Shown here one piece after another: positions 24,554 through 33,680 of a stretch of DNA of 64,000 bases (within the stretch, counting starts at the first letter, position 1; every line of letters begins with the position of its first letter). Origin of the DNA: Pseudomonas massiliensis (GTDB lineage Bacteria; Pseudomonadota; Gammaproteobacteria; Pseudomonadales; Pseudomonadaceae); contig NZ_CCYK01000007.1 in the NCBI RefSeq assembly GCF_000826105.1, positions 1,860,001-1,924,000 of the forward strand, written 5' to 3'. The position numbers and the translations under genes are program-made. The notes beneath the pieces are model-generated. The model was not told where the DNA came from. It saw only the letters and a program-made list of their open reading frames with translations, and made no database searches.

Positions 24554-25741
24554 ATGTCCGTTCATCAACCGCCACCTCTCGCCGCTTCCCATACCTCGGT
24601 GGGAAAAATGGAAGCCGCCATGGCCCTGGGAAGTTTTGCCATCGGCACAGGCGAATTCGCCATCATGGGCTTGATGCCCGATATCGGCCATAACCTTCAG
24701 CTCAGTGAGCCCGAAGTCGGTCATGCCATCAGTGCCTACGCCCTTGGCGTGGTAGTAGGCGCGCCTGGCCTGGCCATCCTTGGCGCGAAACTGCTGCGCA
24801 AGCACATGCTCCTGCTGCTGATGGCGCTCTACGCCCTGGGCAACCTGGCCACGGCTCTCGCCCCTTCCTTCGCTGGCCTGGTCGCCTTTCGCTTTATCAG
24901 CGGCCTGCCCCATGGCGCCTACTTCGGTATCGCCGCGGTGGTGGCTTCGAGCATGGTTCCCACCAACCAGCGCGCCGGCGCGGTCGCCAGAGTCATGATG
25001 GGGCTGACCTTGGCCATGCTGCTGGGCAACCCGGTAGCCACCTTCCTGGGCCAATTCTTCGGCTGGCGCTCGGCCTTTATCCTGGTCGGGGGGCTGGCAC
25101 TGTGCACCATCGCCTTGGTCTGGCGCTTCGTGCCACAACCCGCGGACGAGCCTCGCAGCGACCCTCGCAAGGAACTGCAAGCCTTTGCCCTACCCCAGGT
25201 GTGGATGGCCCTGGCCATTGCCGCCATTGGCTTCGCCGGCATGTTCTGCGTGTTCAGCTACCTTGCGCCAACCATGCTCGAAGTGACCGACGTATCGGCG
25301 CAATGGATTCCCTTCGGCCTGGCCGCCTTCGGTGCCGGTGGCATCATTGGCAACCTGGCAGGCGGCAAGCTCTTCGATCGCTTCGGCTTTCGCGCGGTAG
25401 GCCTGGTACTGGCCTGGTCGGTCGTCGTGCTGCTGTTCTTCACGGTAGCGGTGAACGCGCTCTGGTCGATTCTGCTGGGAATCTGCCTGATCGGTACCAT
25501 GGTGGCACTCGCCGCGCCCTTGCAGATACGGCTGATGGACATTGCCCACGAGGCGCCCAGCCTGGCCGCGGCTTCCAACCATGCGGCCTTCAACCTGGCC
25601 AATGCCTTAGGCCCCTGGTTCGGCGGGATGGCGATCACCGCGGGCTTCGGTTGGACCAGCACAGGTTATATAGGCGCGGCCACAGCCTTGGTCGGCCTGG
25701 CCCTCTACGGGCTAGCCCGCCGTATGAAGGGCGGGCATTGA
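24554..25741 (+). CDS. MFS transporter, AraJ-like drug:H+ antiporter family
   Basis: The 395-residue protein has twelve predicted membrane helices and the DHA1/AraJ-type start GSFAIGTGEFAIMGLMPDI. It carries the conserved loop 8-like RFISGLPHGAYFG motif, which is strongly kept in AraJ/YdeA-like efflux permeases, and the second-half motif GGKLFDRFG (loop 8-9, D-R). Such permeases export sugars or small toxic compounds in exchange for protons. It is monocistronic, with an AAGGAA Shine-Dalgarno sequence. The substrate cannot be inferred. Confidence 0.9.
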   Translation: MSVHQPPPLAASHTSVGKMEAAMALGSFAIGTGEFAIMGLMPDIGHNLQLSEPEVGHAISAYALGVVVGAPGLAILGAKLLRKHMLLLLMALYALGNLATALAPSFAGLVAFRFISGLPHGAYFGIAAVVASSMVPTNQRAGAVARVMMGLTLAMLLGNPVATFLGQFFGWRSAFILVGGLALCTIALVWRFVPQPADEPRSDPRKELQAFALPQVWMALAIAAIGFAGMFCVFSYLAPTMLEVTDVSAQWIPFGLAAFGAGGIIGNLAGGKLFDRFGFRAVGLVLAWSVVVLLFFTVAVNALWSILLGICLIGTMVALAAPLQIRLMDIAHEAPSLAAASNHAAFNLANALGPWFGGMAITAGFGWTSTGYIGAATALVGLALYGLARRMKGGH

Positions 25742-25853
25742 TCTTTCCAGCCGGATAGCTTTTCTGTCTTGGCGGCGAACCTACCCTAGTCAGCGCTCGG
25801 TTCGCCGCTCTCACCCTCCCGTTATCGACCTTAGTTACAAAACATTTCCCAGC

Positions 25854-25883
25854 TGGACGTTACATTATTACATTGCTTATGAT
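25854..25883 (+). promoter_or_regulatory. Promoter of the second ABC operon with direct repeats in the spacer
   Basis: TGGACG (25854-25859) and TATGAT (25878-25883) lie 18 bases apart, a plausible sigma-70 promoter. Two copies of TTACATT (25860-25866 and 25868-25874) fill the spacer, and GTTACAAAACATT lies just upstream at about 25834. The repeats in the spacer suggest a repressor site. They do not match the Fur or Zur palindromes I know. Confidence 0.4.
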
Positions 25884-25939
25884 GCCGACCTTGTTCATCG
25901 GGTGAAGCCTTTTTCATCCAGGCAGTCATAAGGAATCTC

Positions 25940-27481
25940 ATGGCAATAGTTGTGAAGCGGCCCTTGAAGCTGCTCGTGGTTTCCCTCGCGGCTTGGCTGG
26001 CCGTGTCTTATGGGCATGCCGAGGCCCGCGATGGGGTCTTGGATGTGGTAGCCCCTTTCGAAATCGTCGGGCTGGACCCCTCCGTATCCGGCTACATTTT
26101 CCAACGCATGCAGATCACCGAAACGCTCTTGGAAGCTGATGCCAGCGGCCGGCCCCTGCCGGGACTGGCCGAAGCCTGGAGCGTTTCGGACGATGGCAGA
26201 ACCTGGCGCCTGCGCATACGGCCCAATGTAAGGTTCCACGATGGCACGGCGCTCACCGCCGAGACCGCTGCTCATTCTCTGGAGCTGGCGCGGGCCAAGG
26301 CATCCATCCTGCGTAACGCGCGTATCGAAGCCATCGGCATTGAGGGCAACGAACTGGTCATCCGTCTCGCCCAGCCCTTCCCCCCCCTGCTTGCACTGCT
26401 GGCTCATTCCTCCACCAGCATCCTGGCCGCCAGTGCCTATGACGCCAGCGGTGCCGTGCGAAACATCATCGGCACGGGGCCTTACCAGGCCACCTTGGTG
26501 CAGCCCCCGCAAAGGCTCGCCGCGCAACGTTTCGAACAGTACTGGGGCACCAAGCCCAGCATCGAGAAAGCCACCTACCTGGGTGCCGGTCGCGGGGAAA
26601 CCCGCGCGCTGATGGCGCAAAGCGGCGGTGCCGAACTGGTGTTCCAGCTGGACCCACCCAGCATTGCCCGCCTGTCCCGTGCCGAGAACTTGCAAGTGCT
26701 CACGGGGCCAGTGCCGCGCGTGGTCATGCTGGCGCTGAACGCCGGCCAGGGTGCCACCGCTTCGACCCAGACGCGCAGGGCGCTGAGCCTGGCCATACAG
26801 CGTGAGGGCATTGCCGCAGCGGTATTGAGAGCGCCAGGTACGGGGGCGAGCCAGATGTTCGCCAGCAACCTTGCAGCCTGGCATGACCCGAGCCTGCCCC
26901 CTCTGGCCTACGACCCGGCCGCGGCGCGCAAGCTGCTCGAGACCGAGGGCTGGCAGCCTGGCAACGATGGCGTACTGCACAAGGACGGCGTGCCCCTGCG
27001 CCTGAAATTGCTGACCTTCGCCGACCGCCCCGAGCTTCCCTTGATTGCCACCGCTTTGCAGGCCCAACTACGCGAAGTGGGTGTAGAGGTGGACGTGGCT
27101 GTCGAGAACGCCAGCGCCATCCCCGCCGCGTACCAGGATGGCAGCCTGCAGTTGGCACTGTTCTCGCGCAACTACGCCCTGGCGCCAGATCCCCTGGTTA
27201 CCCTATACGGCGATTTCGCCAACGGTGGAGCTGAATGGGGCCCGCTGGGCTGGAAAAGCCCGGGCTTCGATCAAACGCTTAACGCCCTGCTGGAGAGCAG
27301 CGACCCCGCCGAGCAGCAACGCTTGCGCTATGCACTCGTCGGTCAGGTACAGAACGAACTGCCGATCATACCCGTGGCCTGGTACCGCCAATCGATCGCG
27401 GTAGCCAAGACCGTGGAAGGCGCTGCCATCGATCCCCTGGAGCGGACCTTCGGGCTGAGCACCATGAGGTGGGCGCCATGA
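25940..27481 (+). CDS. ABC transporter substrate-binding protein, family 5
   Basis: The 513-residue precursor begins with a signal peptide (about 1-30, ending GHAEA) and has SBP_bac_5 features: PFEIVGLDPSVSGYIFQRMQITE, LAEAWSVSDDGRTWRLRIRPNVRFHDGTALTA, IGTGPYQ and TRRALSLAIQREGIAAAV. It is the first gene of a run of five genes each coupled by ATGA overlaps or a 7-bp gap. The domain is smaller and more diverged than the one at 9160. The ligand may be a peptide, a metal chelate or an opine, and the operon's OprD porin delivers it across the outer membrane (inference). Confidence 0.92.
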   Translation: MAIVVKRPLKLLVVSLAAWLAVSYGHAEARDGVLDVVAPFEIVGLDPSVSGYIFQRMQITETLLEADASGRPLPGLAEAWSVSDDGRTWRLRIRPNVRFHDGTALTAETAAHSLELARAKASILRNARIEAIGIEGNELVIRLAQPFPPLLALLAHSSTSILAASAYDASGAVRNIIGTGPYQATLVQPPQRLAAQRFEQYWGTKPSIEKATYLGAGRGETRALMAQSGGAELVFQLDPPSIARLSRAENLQVLTGPVPRVVMLALNAGQGATASTQTRRALSLAIQREGIAAAVLRAPGTGASQMFASNLAAWHDPSLPPLAYDPAAARKLLETEGWQPGNDGVLHKDGVPLRLKLLTFADRPELPLIATALQAQLREVGVEVDVAVENASAIPAAYQDGSLQLALFSRNYALAPDPLVTLYGDFANGGAEWGPLGWKSPGFDQTLNALLESSDPAEQQRLRYALVGQVQNELPIIPVAWYRQSIAVAKTVEGAAIDPLERTFGLSTMRWAP

Positions 27482-28413
27482 TCCGGCTCTTGGGCTTCAG
27501 GCTCTTGCAAGCGGCGATGGTTGCCTTGTTGGTAGGCGCCCTTAGCTTCCTACTGATGACGCTGCTGCCCGGCGACGCGGCATACCGGATCGCGGCCGGC
27601 CGCTACGGTTACGACATGGTCAGCGGCGCCGCCGCCGAAGCCGTACGGGCCGAACTGGGGCTGGATCAGCCCGTGGCCTGGCGATTCCTGAACTGGATCG
27701 GCAACCTCATGAGCCTCGACCTGGGCAAGTCCCTTGTCTCCGGCATGGCGGTCAGCGAGATGATCCGGCATGAACTGGGTAGCTCGGTTCGCCTGGCGCT
27801 CGGCGCGCTGCTGCTGTCCGTTATCCTCGGCCCGCCCCTGGGAGTGCTGGCCGGGCTGCGACCGGGAGGCCTGCTGGACCGAGCCCTGCTCATGCTCAGC
27901 ACCGCCACCCGGGCCCTGCCCCACTTCGTGCTGGGTGCGATCCTCGTATTGCTGTTCGCCGTGTCCTGGGGGCTGCTGCCTTCCGCTGGCCATGGCACCT
28001 GGGCGCATGCCGTACTGCCCACCCTCACCCTGGGGCTGGGCCTGGCGGCGGTGTCCTGCTGCGTTGCCCGGGACGCCACGGTGCAGGTCACAGCGTCTCC
28101 CTTCTATGCCTTTGGTCGGCTCAAGGGCTTGGGGGAAACACGACTGTTCCTGCGCCATGGCCTGCGCAACATCGGTGTTCCGCTGATGACCTATCTCGGC
28201 GTTCAGCTGGTGTACCTGATCGAGGGCGTAGTAGTGGTTGAAACCCTGTTCGCCTGGCCTGGCATCGGCCACGGCCTGGTACACGCCATCGTCCAGCGCG
28301 ACGTGCCGATGGTCCAGGGCGCAGCACTGGCCATGGGGCTGATGTTCGTGCTGCTCAACACCCTGGTGGACATGGCAAACCAAGTGATCGACCCTCGACG
28401 GAGCGCCGCATGA
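27478..28413 (+). CDS. ABC transporter permease, DppB/NikB type
   Basis: The 311-residue product starts at the ATG overlapping the binding-protein stop. It has the N-terminal membrane helix, LLPGDAAYRIAAGRYG, RAELGLDQPVAWRFLNW, the coupling loop FYAFGRLKGLGETRLFLRHG, and a final helix before DPRRS. It pairs with the DppC-type permease encoded next. The coupling loop is shorter in the A-R region than in dppB (G-R-L-K-G-L-G), a mild divergence. Confidence 0.9.
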   Translation: MIRLLGFRLLQAAMVALLVGALSFLLMTLLPGDAAYRIAAGRYGYDMVSGAAAEAVRAELGLDQPVAWRFLNWIGNLMSLDLGKSLVSGMAVSEMIRHELGSSVRLALGALLLSVILGPPLGVLAGLRPGGLLDRALLMLSTATRALPHFVLGAILVLLFAVSWGLLPSAGHGTWAHAVLPTLTLGLGLAAVSCCVARDATVQVTASPFYAFGRLKGLGETRLFLRHGLRNIGVPLMTYLGVQLVYLIEGVVVVETLFAWPGIGHGLVHAIVQRDVPMVQGAALAMGLMFVLLNTLVDMANQVIDPRRSAA

Positions 28414-29255
28414 ACACTCGACCCCTTACGCTGGACGCGGCGCCAGAACCCTTGAGCAACGTGCGTGCCAGCGCCTATGGCCCGGCGCGGATCACGGGCA
28501 TGGCGTTGCTCGTGGCCCTGGCGGGCTTCGGCTTCCTGGTTCCGCTGTTGTGGCAAGGCGATATCGCCCGCCAGGACTACAACGCCATCCTCTCACCGTT
28601 CGGCGGCGCCCATCCCTTGGGTACCGACCATCTGGGACGCGACATGCTTGCCCGCCTGGCGGCCGCGGTGCGCCTGTCCCTGGGGTTGGCCCTGGTCAGC
28701 GTAGCCAGCGCGGCCGTGCCAGGCGTCCTGCTGGGCATTCTGGCCGCCTGGCGCGGCGGGCTGACCGATAAATGCCTGGGTCTGCTGGCTGAAATGTTTC
28801 TTGCCCTGCCTGGGCTGCTGCTGGTCTTGCTGGTGGTCGCTATCTATCCAGGCTCATTCTTGGCGCTGTATGGGGCTGTGGCCCTGGTGCTGTGGATCGA
28901 GTACTTCCGAATGACCCGGGCATTGGCGCGCACCGTCCTGGCCTCCCAGGCAGTCACCGCCAGCCGCCTGCTCGGGTTCGGGCCGCTGTACATCTTCCGG
29001 CGCCACCTGTGGCCGCAGCTGGCGCCAGTGATCACCACCCTGGCGGCCTTCGGCGCGGCCTCGGCCATCATGGCGATCGCCGCCCTGGGCTTCGTCAGCG
29101 TAGGGGTGCGGCCACCGACCGCCGAGCTGGGCTTGATGATCACCGAGTTGCTGCCCTATTTCGCTGAAGCACCCCAGGCTCTGGCCCTGCCCATCGTGGT
29201 GATCTTCCTGATCGTCCTGTCCTTGCTACTGATTGCCGGGAGGCAAAAGCCATGA
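28410..29255 (+). CDS. ABC transporter permease, DppC/NikC type
   Basis: The 281-residue protein has the DppC-family segment GTDHLGRDMLARLAAAVRLSL, six hydrophobic helices and the coupling loop TASRLLGFGPLYIFRRH. Start and stop overlap the neighbouring genes by four bases each. With the preceding permease it forms the channel of the second importer. Confidence 0.9.
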   Translation: MNTRPLTLDAAPEPLSNVRASAYGPARITGMALLVALAGFGFLVPLLWQGDIARQDYNAILSPFGGAHPLGTDHLGRDMLARLAAAVRLSLGLALVSVASAAVPGVLLGILAAWRGGLTDKCLGLLAEMFLALPGLLLVLLVVAIYPGSFLALYGAVALVLWIEYFRMTRALARTVLASQAVTASRLLGFGPLYIFRRHLWPQLAPVITTLAAFGAASAIMAIAALGFVSVGVRPPTAELGLMITELLPYFAEAPQALALPIVVIFLIVLSLLLIAGRQKP

Positions 29256-30715
29256 AGCCCCTGTTGAAGACCCAGGCATTGGAGATTCGCACCGCGCACT
29301 CGCAATTGGTCCAGCCCCTGTCCATCGAATTGCTACCTGGCCAGGTACTGACCATCATCGGGGAGACGGGCTCGGGCAAGAGTCTGTTCGCCCAAGGGAT
29401 AGTCGGGAATCTTCCATCGGGGCTGCATGCCGAAGGCCGGGTCGAATTCGCCGATGGCTTCGGCGAGGACGGACGCGATCAGGGGCGCAGGGCGTTATGG
29501 GGCAGGCAAGTGGCCGTGTTGCCCCAGGAACCCTGGCTAAGCCTGGACCCAACCATGGCCGCTCTGGAGCAAGTGACCGAAACCTACCAGCATGTGCTGG
29601 GCAAACCGAGGATGGGAGCCCGAGCATCTGCCCGCGAGGCGCTGGCGAAAGTGGGCCTGGGCAAGGCCGAGCGGCAATTCCCCTTTCAGCTGTCCGGCGG
29701 GATGGCCCAGCGTCTGGCCTTCGTGGCCGCCCATGGCGGCGGCGCGTCCATCATGGTCGCCGACGAACCCACCAAGGGTCTGGACAGCGCGCGCATCGGC
29801 GAGGTCGTCGACCTGCTCAAGGCCGGCACCGAAGCCGGCGGCGCGCTTCTGGTCATCACCCATGACCTGGAGGTGGCCCGCCGGCTGGGCGGCCAGGTGA
29901 TGATCATGCTCAAAGGCAAGGTCATCGAAACCGGCAGTGCCGAGCAGGTGCTCAATGAACCTAGTCACGCTTATACCCGCGCCCTCCTGGCCGCGGAGCC
30001 CGCCCATTGGCAACGCTCGCCGGTTCGTACACCCGAAGGCGAGCCAGTGATAGCGGTGCATGATCTTGCTCTGGCGCGCGGAGGCAAGACGCTGCTCCGC
30101 GACCTGAGTTTCAACCTGCATCGGGGGCAAATCCTGGGCGTGACCGGCCCGTCCGGGTGCGGAAAGTCCACCCTGGGCGATGCGCTTCTCGGGCTGATCC
30201 GCCCTCATTCAGGCACCGTCACGCGCCTGCCCGGGGTGCCTCGGATCGCCTTCCAGAAGCTGTTCCAGGATCCGGTCGCCGCGTTCCCTCCAAGCGTGAC
30301 CCTTGGTCGTACCCTGGCAGACCTGGTGAGACGACATCGCCTGAACCCGCGGCGCATTGACGTTTTGCTCAAGCGCCTACGCCTGGAGCCGGCGCTGCTC
30401 GACCGTCGACCCGGCAATGTTTCAGGTGGCGAACTGCAGCGGCTCTCTCTGCTGCGCGTTCTTCTGGTAGAGCCTGCGTTCATCTTCGCTGACGAGCCCA
30501 GCTCGCGATTGGACCTGATCACTCAACGGGAAATGCTGGAGCTGCTGGTGGAAAACGTCAGGGAAAGTCGCACCGCCCTGCTGCTGGTCAGCCATGACCA
30601 GGCGCTGATCGAGGCGGTGTCCGACCAGCGCCTACACCTGGGCGACCTTGCGCAGCGCCCCGCCGAGCCGGCATCGCCCGCCGGGAACGTACCCTTCTGC
30701 AGTCCAGCTCGGTAA
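29252..30715 (+). CDS. ABC transporter fused ATP-binding protein (two NBDs)
   Basis: The 487-residue protein carries two nucleotide-binding domains. NBD1 has Walker A GETGSGKS (about 38-45), Q-loop LPQEPWLSLDP, signature LSGGMAQR and Walker B IMVADEPTKGLD. NBD2 has Walker A GPSGCGKST (about 301), signature VSGGELQR and Walker B FIFADEPSSRLD. It is about 90 residues shorter than the fused ATPase at 11770, mainly because NBD2 lacks the oligopeptide-transporter C-terminal extension. The ATG overlaps the permease stop. Confidence 0.9.
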   Translation: MKPLLKTQALEIRTAHSQLVQPLSIELLPGQVLTIIGETGSGKSLFAQGIVGNLPSGLHAEGRVEFADGFGEDGRDQGRRALWGRQVAVLPQEPWLSLDPTMAALEQVTETYQHVLGKPRMGARASAREALAKVGLGKAERQFPFQLSGGMAQRLAFVAAHGGGASIMVADEPTKGLDSARIGEVVDLLKAGTEAGGALLVITHDLEVARRLGGQVMIMLKGKVIETGSAEQVLNEPSHAYTRALLAAEPAHWQRSPVRTPEGEPVIAVHDLALARGGKTLLRDLSFNLHRGQILGVTGPSGCGKSTLGDALLGLIRPHSGTVTRLPGVPRIAFQKLFQDPVAAFPPSVTLGRTLADLVRRHRLNPRRIDVLLKRLRLEPALLDRRPGNVSGGELQRLSLLRVLLVEPAFIFADEPSSRLDLITQREMLELLVENVRESRTALLLVSHDQALIEAVSDQRLHLGDLAQRPAEPASPAGNVPFCSPAR

Positions 30716-30722
30716 GGTTTGT

Positions 30723-32066
30723 ATGAACGCGAATTTAGCTCGCAACTTCGGCGTTGCGCTATTGTTCAGCCCGGTGGCCCTTGCTGAGACAGCACCGCCC
30801 GGGGGCAACGGTTGGCTCGAAGACAGTACCTGGAGCCTGCTCAATCGCAGCGTGTTCGATCAGCGCGACTACCGCCATGGTGGCGTCAACGGTGGCGCGC
30901 GCAACGCTTACAAGCCTCGGCGCGAGCGCAATGGAAAAGCCGAGGAATGGGCATATGGCCTGATGGGTCAGTTTCAGTCCGGCTTTACCCAAGGGGTACT
31001 AGGCGTGGGCCTCGATGCCCATGCCTATCTGGGTGCCAGCCTGGACAGTGGCGGTGGGCGGGCCGGCAAGGCGCGCCTGCTGGCGCTGGATAATGAGGGC
31101 CATCCAAAGGGGGAGTACAGCCGCGGCGGCGCCGCGCTCAAGCTGCGCTACGCGGACACCGTGCTGACTTATGGGGAACAGCGGGTGAAAACACCTGTGT
31201 TCAGTTCTTCTGACAGCCGTTTGCTGCCCGAGACCGCCACAGGCGTCTTCTTGATCAACCAGCCAGTGGATTCGCTGAGACTGGTGGCCGGTCATTTCAC
31301 CGAAAGCACGGATCGCAACGCCAGCAGTCACGACCAAGGCCTGGTGGTCAACTATTCCAACGCCCCCAAAGGCAATGCCTTCGACCTCGCCGGGATGGTA
31401 TGGAACCCCTCTCCCGGACTGCGCGCCAGCCTTTACAGCGCCCGCTACCAGGACAGCTGGAACCAGCATTACCTGGGCGCTACCTTGGTGCGTGCCCTGG
31501 ACGACCGCCGCAGCCTAAGCCTTGACCTTAACCTCTACCGAACGCAGGACACCGGACGGGCGCTGTCCGGGCGTATCGACAATACCACCTGGAGCCTGCT
31601 CTCGCGGTACAGCCAAGGAGCCCATGGCCTGAGCCTGGGATGGCAGCAGGTGAACGGCGACAGCCCCTTCGACTACGTCACCCGGGGTGCGATCTTCCTG
31701 GCCAACGCCGTGCAGCTGTCTGACTTCAACGCGCCTCATGAAAGGTCGTGGCAAGCGCGGTACGACCTGGACATGAGCCTGTATGGCGCTCCGGGGCTAC
31801 AACTGAGCGCAGCCTATGTGCGCGGTTTCGGTATCGATGGCAGCCAGGTCGACCCGCGGGGTGGCTATGCCTATCTGGGCTATGGTCAAGGCGGCAAGCA
31901 TTGGGAGCGTGACCTGGAAGCCCGCTATGTGGTCCAGAGCGGCAAGGCCAAGGGCGCGGTGTTCTCGCTGCGGCACAACGCGCACAGGGGAAACAGCGCC
32001 CAGGCGGAGCTGGATACGGATCAGTTCCGGCTGGCTGTGGAATATCCTCTGACCGGCAGGCTTTGA
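30723..32066 (+). CDS. OprD-family outer membrane porin
   Basis: The 447-residue precursor has a signal peptide (about 1-21, FSPVALA) and the OprD-type start WLEDSTWSLLNRSVFDQRDY followed by the G-x-x-N region. The length (440 is typical for Occ channels), a long series of alternating barrel strands and an aromatic-rich end support an 18-strand Pseudomonas substrate-specific porin. It lies 7 bp after the ATPase gene, so it belongs to the importer operon and likely admits the same substrate through the outer membrane. Linkage to the binding protein, permeases and ATPase is unusual enough to hint at substrate identity by function. Confidence 0.9.
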   Translation: MNANLARNFGVALLFSPVALAETAPPGGNGWLEDSTWSLLNRSVFDQRDYRHGGVNGGARNAYKPRRERNGKAEEWAYGLMGQFQSGFTQGVLGVGLDAHAYLGASLDSGGGRAGKARLLALDNEGHPKGEYSRGGAALKLRYADTVLTYGEQRVKTPVFSSSDSRLLPETATGVFLINQPVDSLRLVAGHFTESTDRNASSHDQGLVVNYSNAPKGNAFDLAGMVWNPSPGLRASLYSARYQDSWNQHYLGATLVRALDDRRSLSLDLNLYRTQDTGRALSGRIDNTTWSLLSRYSQGAHGLSLGWQQVNGDSPFDYVTRGAIFLANAVQLSDFNAPHERSWQARYDLDMSLYGAPGLQLSAAYVRGFGIDGSQVDPRGGYAYLGYGQGGKHWERDLEARYVVQSGKAKGAVFSLRHNAHRGNSAQAELDTDQFRLAVEYPLTGRL

Positions 32067-32095
32067 TTCAAGGCTTTCCCAACGGGCGCCGACGC

Positions 32096-32407
32096 CTAGC
32101 CGCGTTGCGCCAGAATGGCGTCGAGCAAGCCGGGGAACCTTGCCTCCATCTCATCCCGTCGTAACGAATTCATATGGGTAGTGCCCAGGCTGCGGGTATG
32201 CACCAGGCCCGCGTCTCGCAGCACGCGGAAATGATGGGAAACGCTGGACTTGGGCCGCCCACCGTCCAGCTCACCGCAGCTGGCCTCCGCCACACCGGCC
32301 AGATGTCGAACTATTTCCAGGCGTACGGGGTCACTCAAGGCGTAGAGCACGCGCTCGAGGACAAAGGCTTCAGGTTCCGGGTGTTTGTAGGCTCGCATGA
32401 CGAACAT
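32096..32407 (-). CDS. ArsR-family (winged helix) transcriptional regulator
   Basis: The 103-residue protein is a compact ArsR/SmtB-type winged helix: ALSDPVRLEIVRHLA, the recognition helix SVSHHFRVLRDAGLV and the wing TRSLGTTHMN. It contains one cysteine (CGELDGG, about residue 44) but not the ELCVCDL metal pair, so sensing is probably not of arsenic or cadmium. Two starts are possible (32407 and 32398). It diverges from xenA by 75 bp and a palindrome lies between them, so it is the likely xenA repressor. Such regulators of old yellow enzymes often sense electrophiles (inference). Confidence 0.88.
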   Translation of the reverse strand: MFVMRAYKHPEPEAFVLERVLYALSDPVRLEIVRHLAGVAEASCGELDGGRPKSSVSHHFRVLRDAGLVHTRSLGTTHMNSLRRDEMEARFPGLLDAILAQRG

Positions 32408-32437
32408 GATACCGGGGGCTATCGCTCACGGCTATAT

Positions 32438-32453
32438 TTCGAATACTATCGAA
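32438..32453. promoter_or_regulatory. Palindrome in the arsR/xenA divergent promoter (operator candidate)
   Basis: TTCGA (32438-32442) and TCGAA (32449-32453) form a perfect inverted repeat with a six-base centre. It is followed by an offset repeat of the CTATCG half (32446-32451 and 32454-32459). Its position between the two starts fits repression of both genes by the ArsR protein. Confidence 0.5.
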
Positions 32454-32482
32454 CTATCGTACTTAACCAGTGGAGCCTATCC

Positions 32483-33574
32483 ATGTCCGCGCTGTTCCAA
32501 CCGTTCAAGCTCAAAGATGTCACTCTGCGCAACCGCATCGCCATTCCACCGATGTGCCAGTACATGGCCAAGGACGGACTGATCAACGACTGGCACCTGG
32601 TTCACCTGGCCAGCATGGCCCGTGGTGGTGCCGGCCTGTTGGTGGTCGAAGCCACCGCGGTTGCGCCTGAGGGACGCATTACCCCCGGCTGCGCCGGTAT
32701 CTGGAACGACGAGCTGGCCCAGGCCTTCGTGCCCGCGGTGCAAGCCATCAAGGCGGCAGGCTCGGTGCCTGGCATCCAGATCGCCCACGCCGGGCGCAAG
32801 GCCAGCGCCAACCGCCCCTGGGAAGGCGATGACCATATCGCTGAAGGCGCGCCGCAAGGCTGGCAGACCATCGCGCCCTCCCCGATCGCTTTCGGCGCCA
32901 ACCTGCCCAAGGTACCTCGGGAAATGACCCTGGATGACATTGCCCGGGTTCGCCAGGACTTCGTAGACGCCGCGCGCCGCGCGCGGGACGCGGGCTTCGA
33001 GTGGATAGAACTGCACTTCGCCCACGGTTACCTGGGCCAGAGCTTCTTCTCCGAGCACTCCAACCAGCGCACCGACGCCTACGGCGGCAGCTTCGAGAAC
33101 CGCAGCCGCTTCCTCTTGGAAACCCTGGCCGCGGTGCGTGAGGTATGGCCGGAGCATCTCCCTCTGACCGCGCGCTTCGGGGTGATCGAATACGACGGTC
33201 GCGACGAGCAGACCCTCGAAGAATCCATTGAGCTGGCGCGCCGTTTCAAGGCCGGCGGCCTGGATCTGCTCAGCGTCAGCGTGGGTTTCACCATTCCCGA
33301 CACCAATATCCCATGGGGTCCGGCGTTCATGGGGCCGGTCGCTGAGCGTGTACGCCGCGAAGCGGGCCTGCCGGTCACTTCCGCCTGGGGCTTCGGCACG
33401 CCACAGCTGGCCGAGCAGGCCGTCGCCGCCAACCAGCTGGACCTGGTCTCGGTAGGCCGCGCGCACCTGGCCGACCCCCATTGGGCCTACTTCGCCGCCA
33501 AGGAACTGGGGGTCGAGAAAGCCTCCTGGACCCTGCCAGCGCCTTATGCCCACTGGCTGGAGCGTTACCGCTAA
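32483..33574 (+). CDS. xenA: Xenobiotic reductase A (old yellow enzyme)
   Basis: The 363-residue protein has the length of P. putida XenA and its sequence pattern almost throughout: Cys25 in PPMCQYMA, HFAHGYLGQ (His178, His181, Tyr183), SEHSNQRTDAYGG, RFGVIEYDGRDEQTLEES, the active-site WGPAFMGP and the terminal PYAHWLERYR. XenA is an FMN enzyme that uses NADPH to reduce 2-cyclohexenone, coumarins, nitroglycerin and similar compounds, a detoxification reaction in the cytoplasm. The ATG at 32483 has GGAG upstream. It is probably regulated by the divergent ArsR gene. This is the second old yellow enzyme of the window. Confidence 0.95.
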   Translation: MSALFQPFKLKDVTLRNRIAIPPMCQYMAKDGLINDWHLVHLASMARGGAGLLVVEATAVAPEGRITPGCAGIWNDELAQAFVPAVQAIKAAGSVPGIQIAHAGRKASANRPWEGDDHIAEGAPQGWQTIAPSPIAFGANLPKVPREMTLDDIARVRQDFVDAARRARDAGFEWIELHFAHGYLGQSFFSEHSNQRTDAYGGSFENRSRFLLETLAAVREVWPEHLPLTARFGVIEYDGRDEQTLEESIELARRFKAGGLDLLSVSVGFTIPDTNIPWGPAFMGPVAERVRREAGLPVTSAWGFGTPQLAEQAVAANQLDLVSVGRAHLADPHWAYFAAKELGVEKASWTLPAPYAHWLERYR

Positions 33575-33680
33575 GGTCCCGGCCTGCCTTCAAACCAGGG
33601 GCTGAGCGGCAGCGCGGCCTCTGGGCAGGCAATGCCTGGGTGATGCTAAGCTGGCCCCTTTCAATCTGACGCGATTCTCC

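Noticed and set aside
25834..25883. Fur or Zur operator before the second ABC operon
   Set aside because: The repeats are direct copies of TTACATT and do not form the palindromes expected for either regulator.
32477..33553. 358-codon open frame opposite xenA
   Set aside because: It mirrors the xenA codons and has no recognisable domain; the xenA reading is unambiguous.
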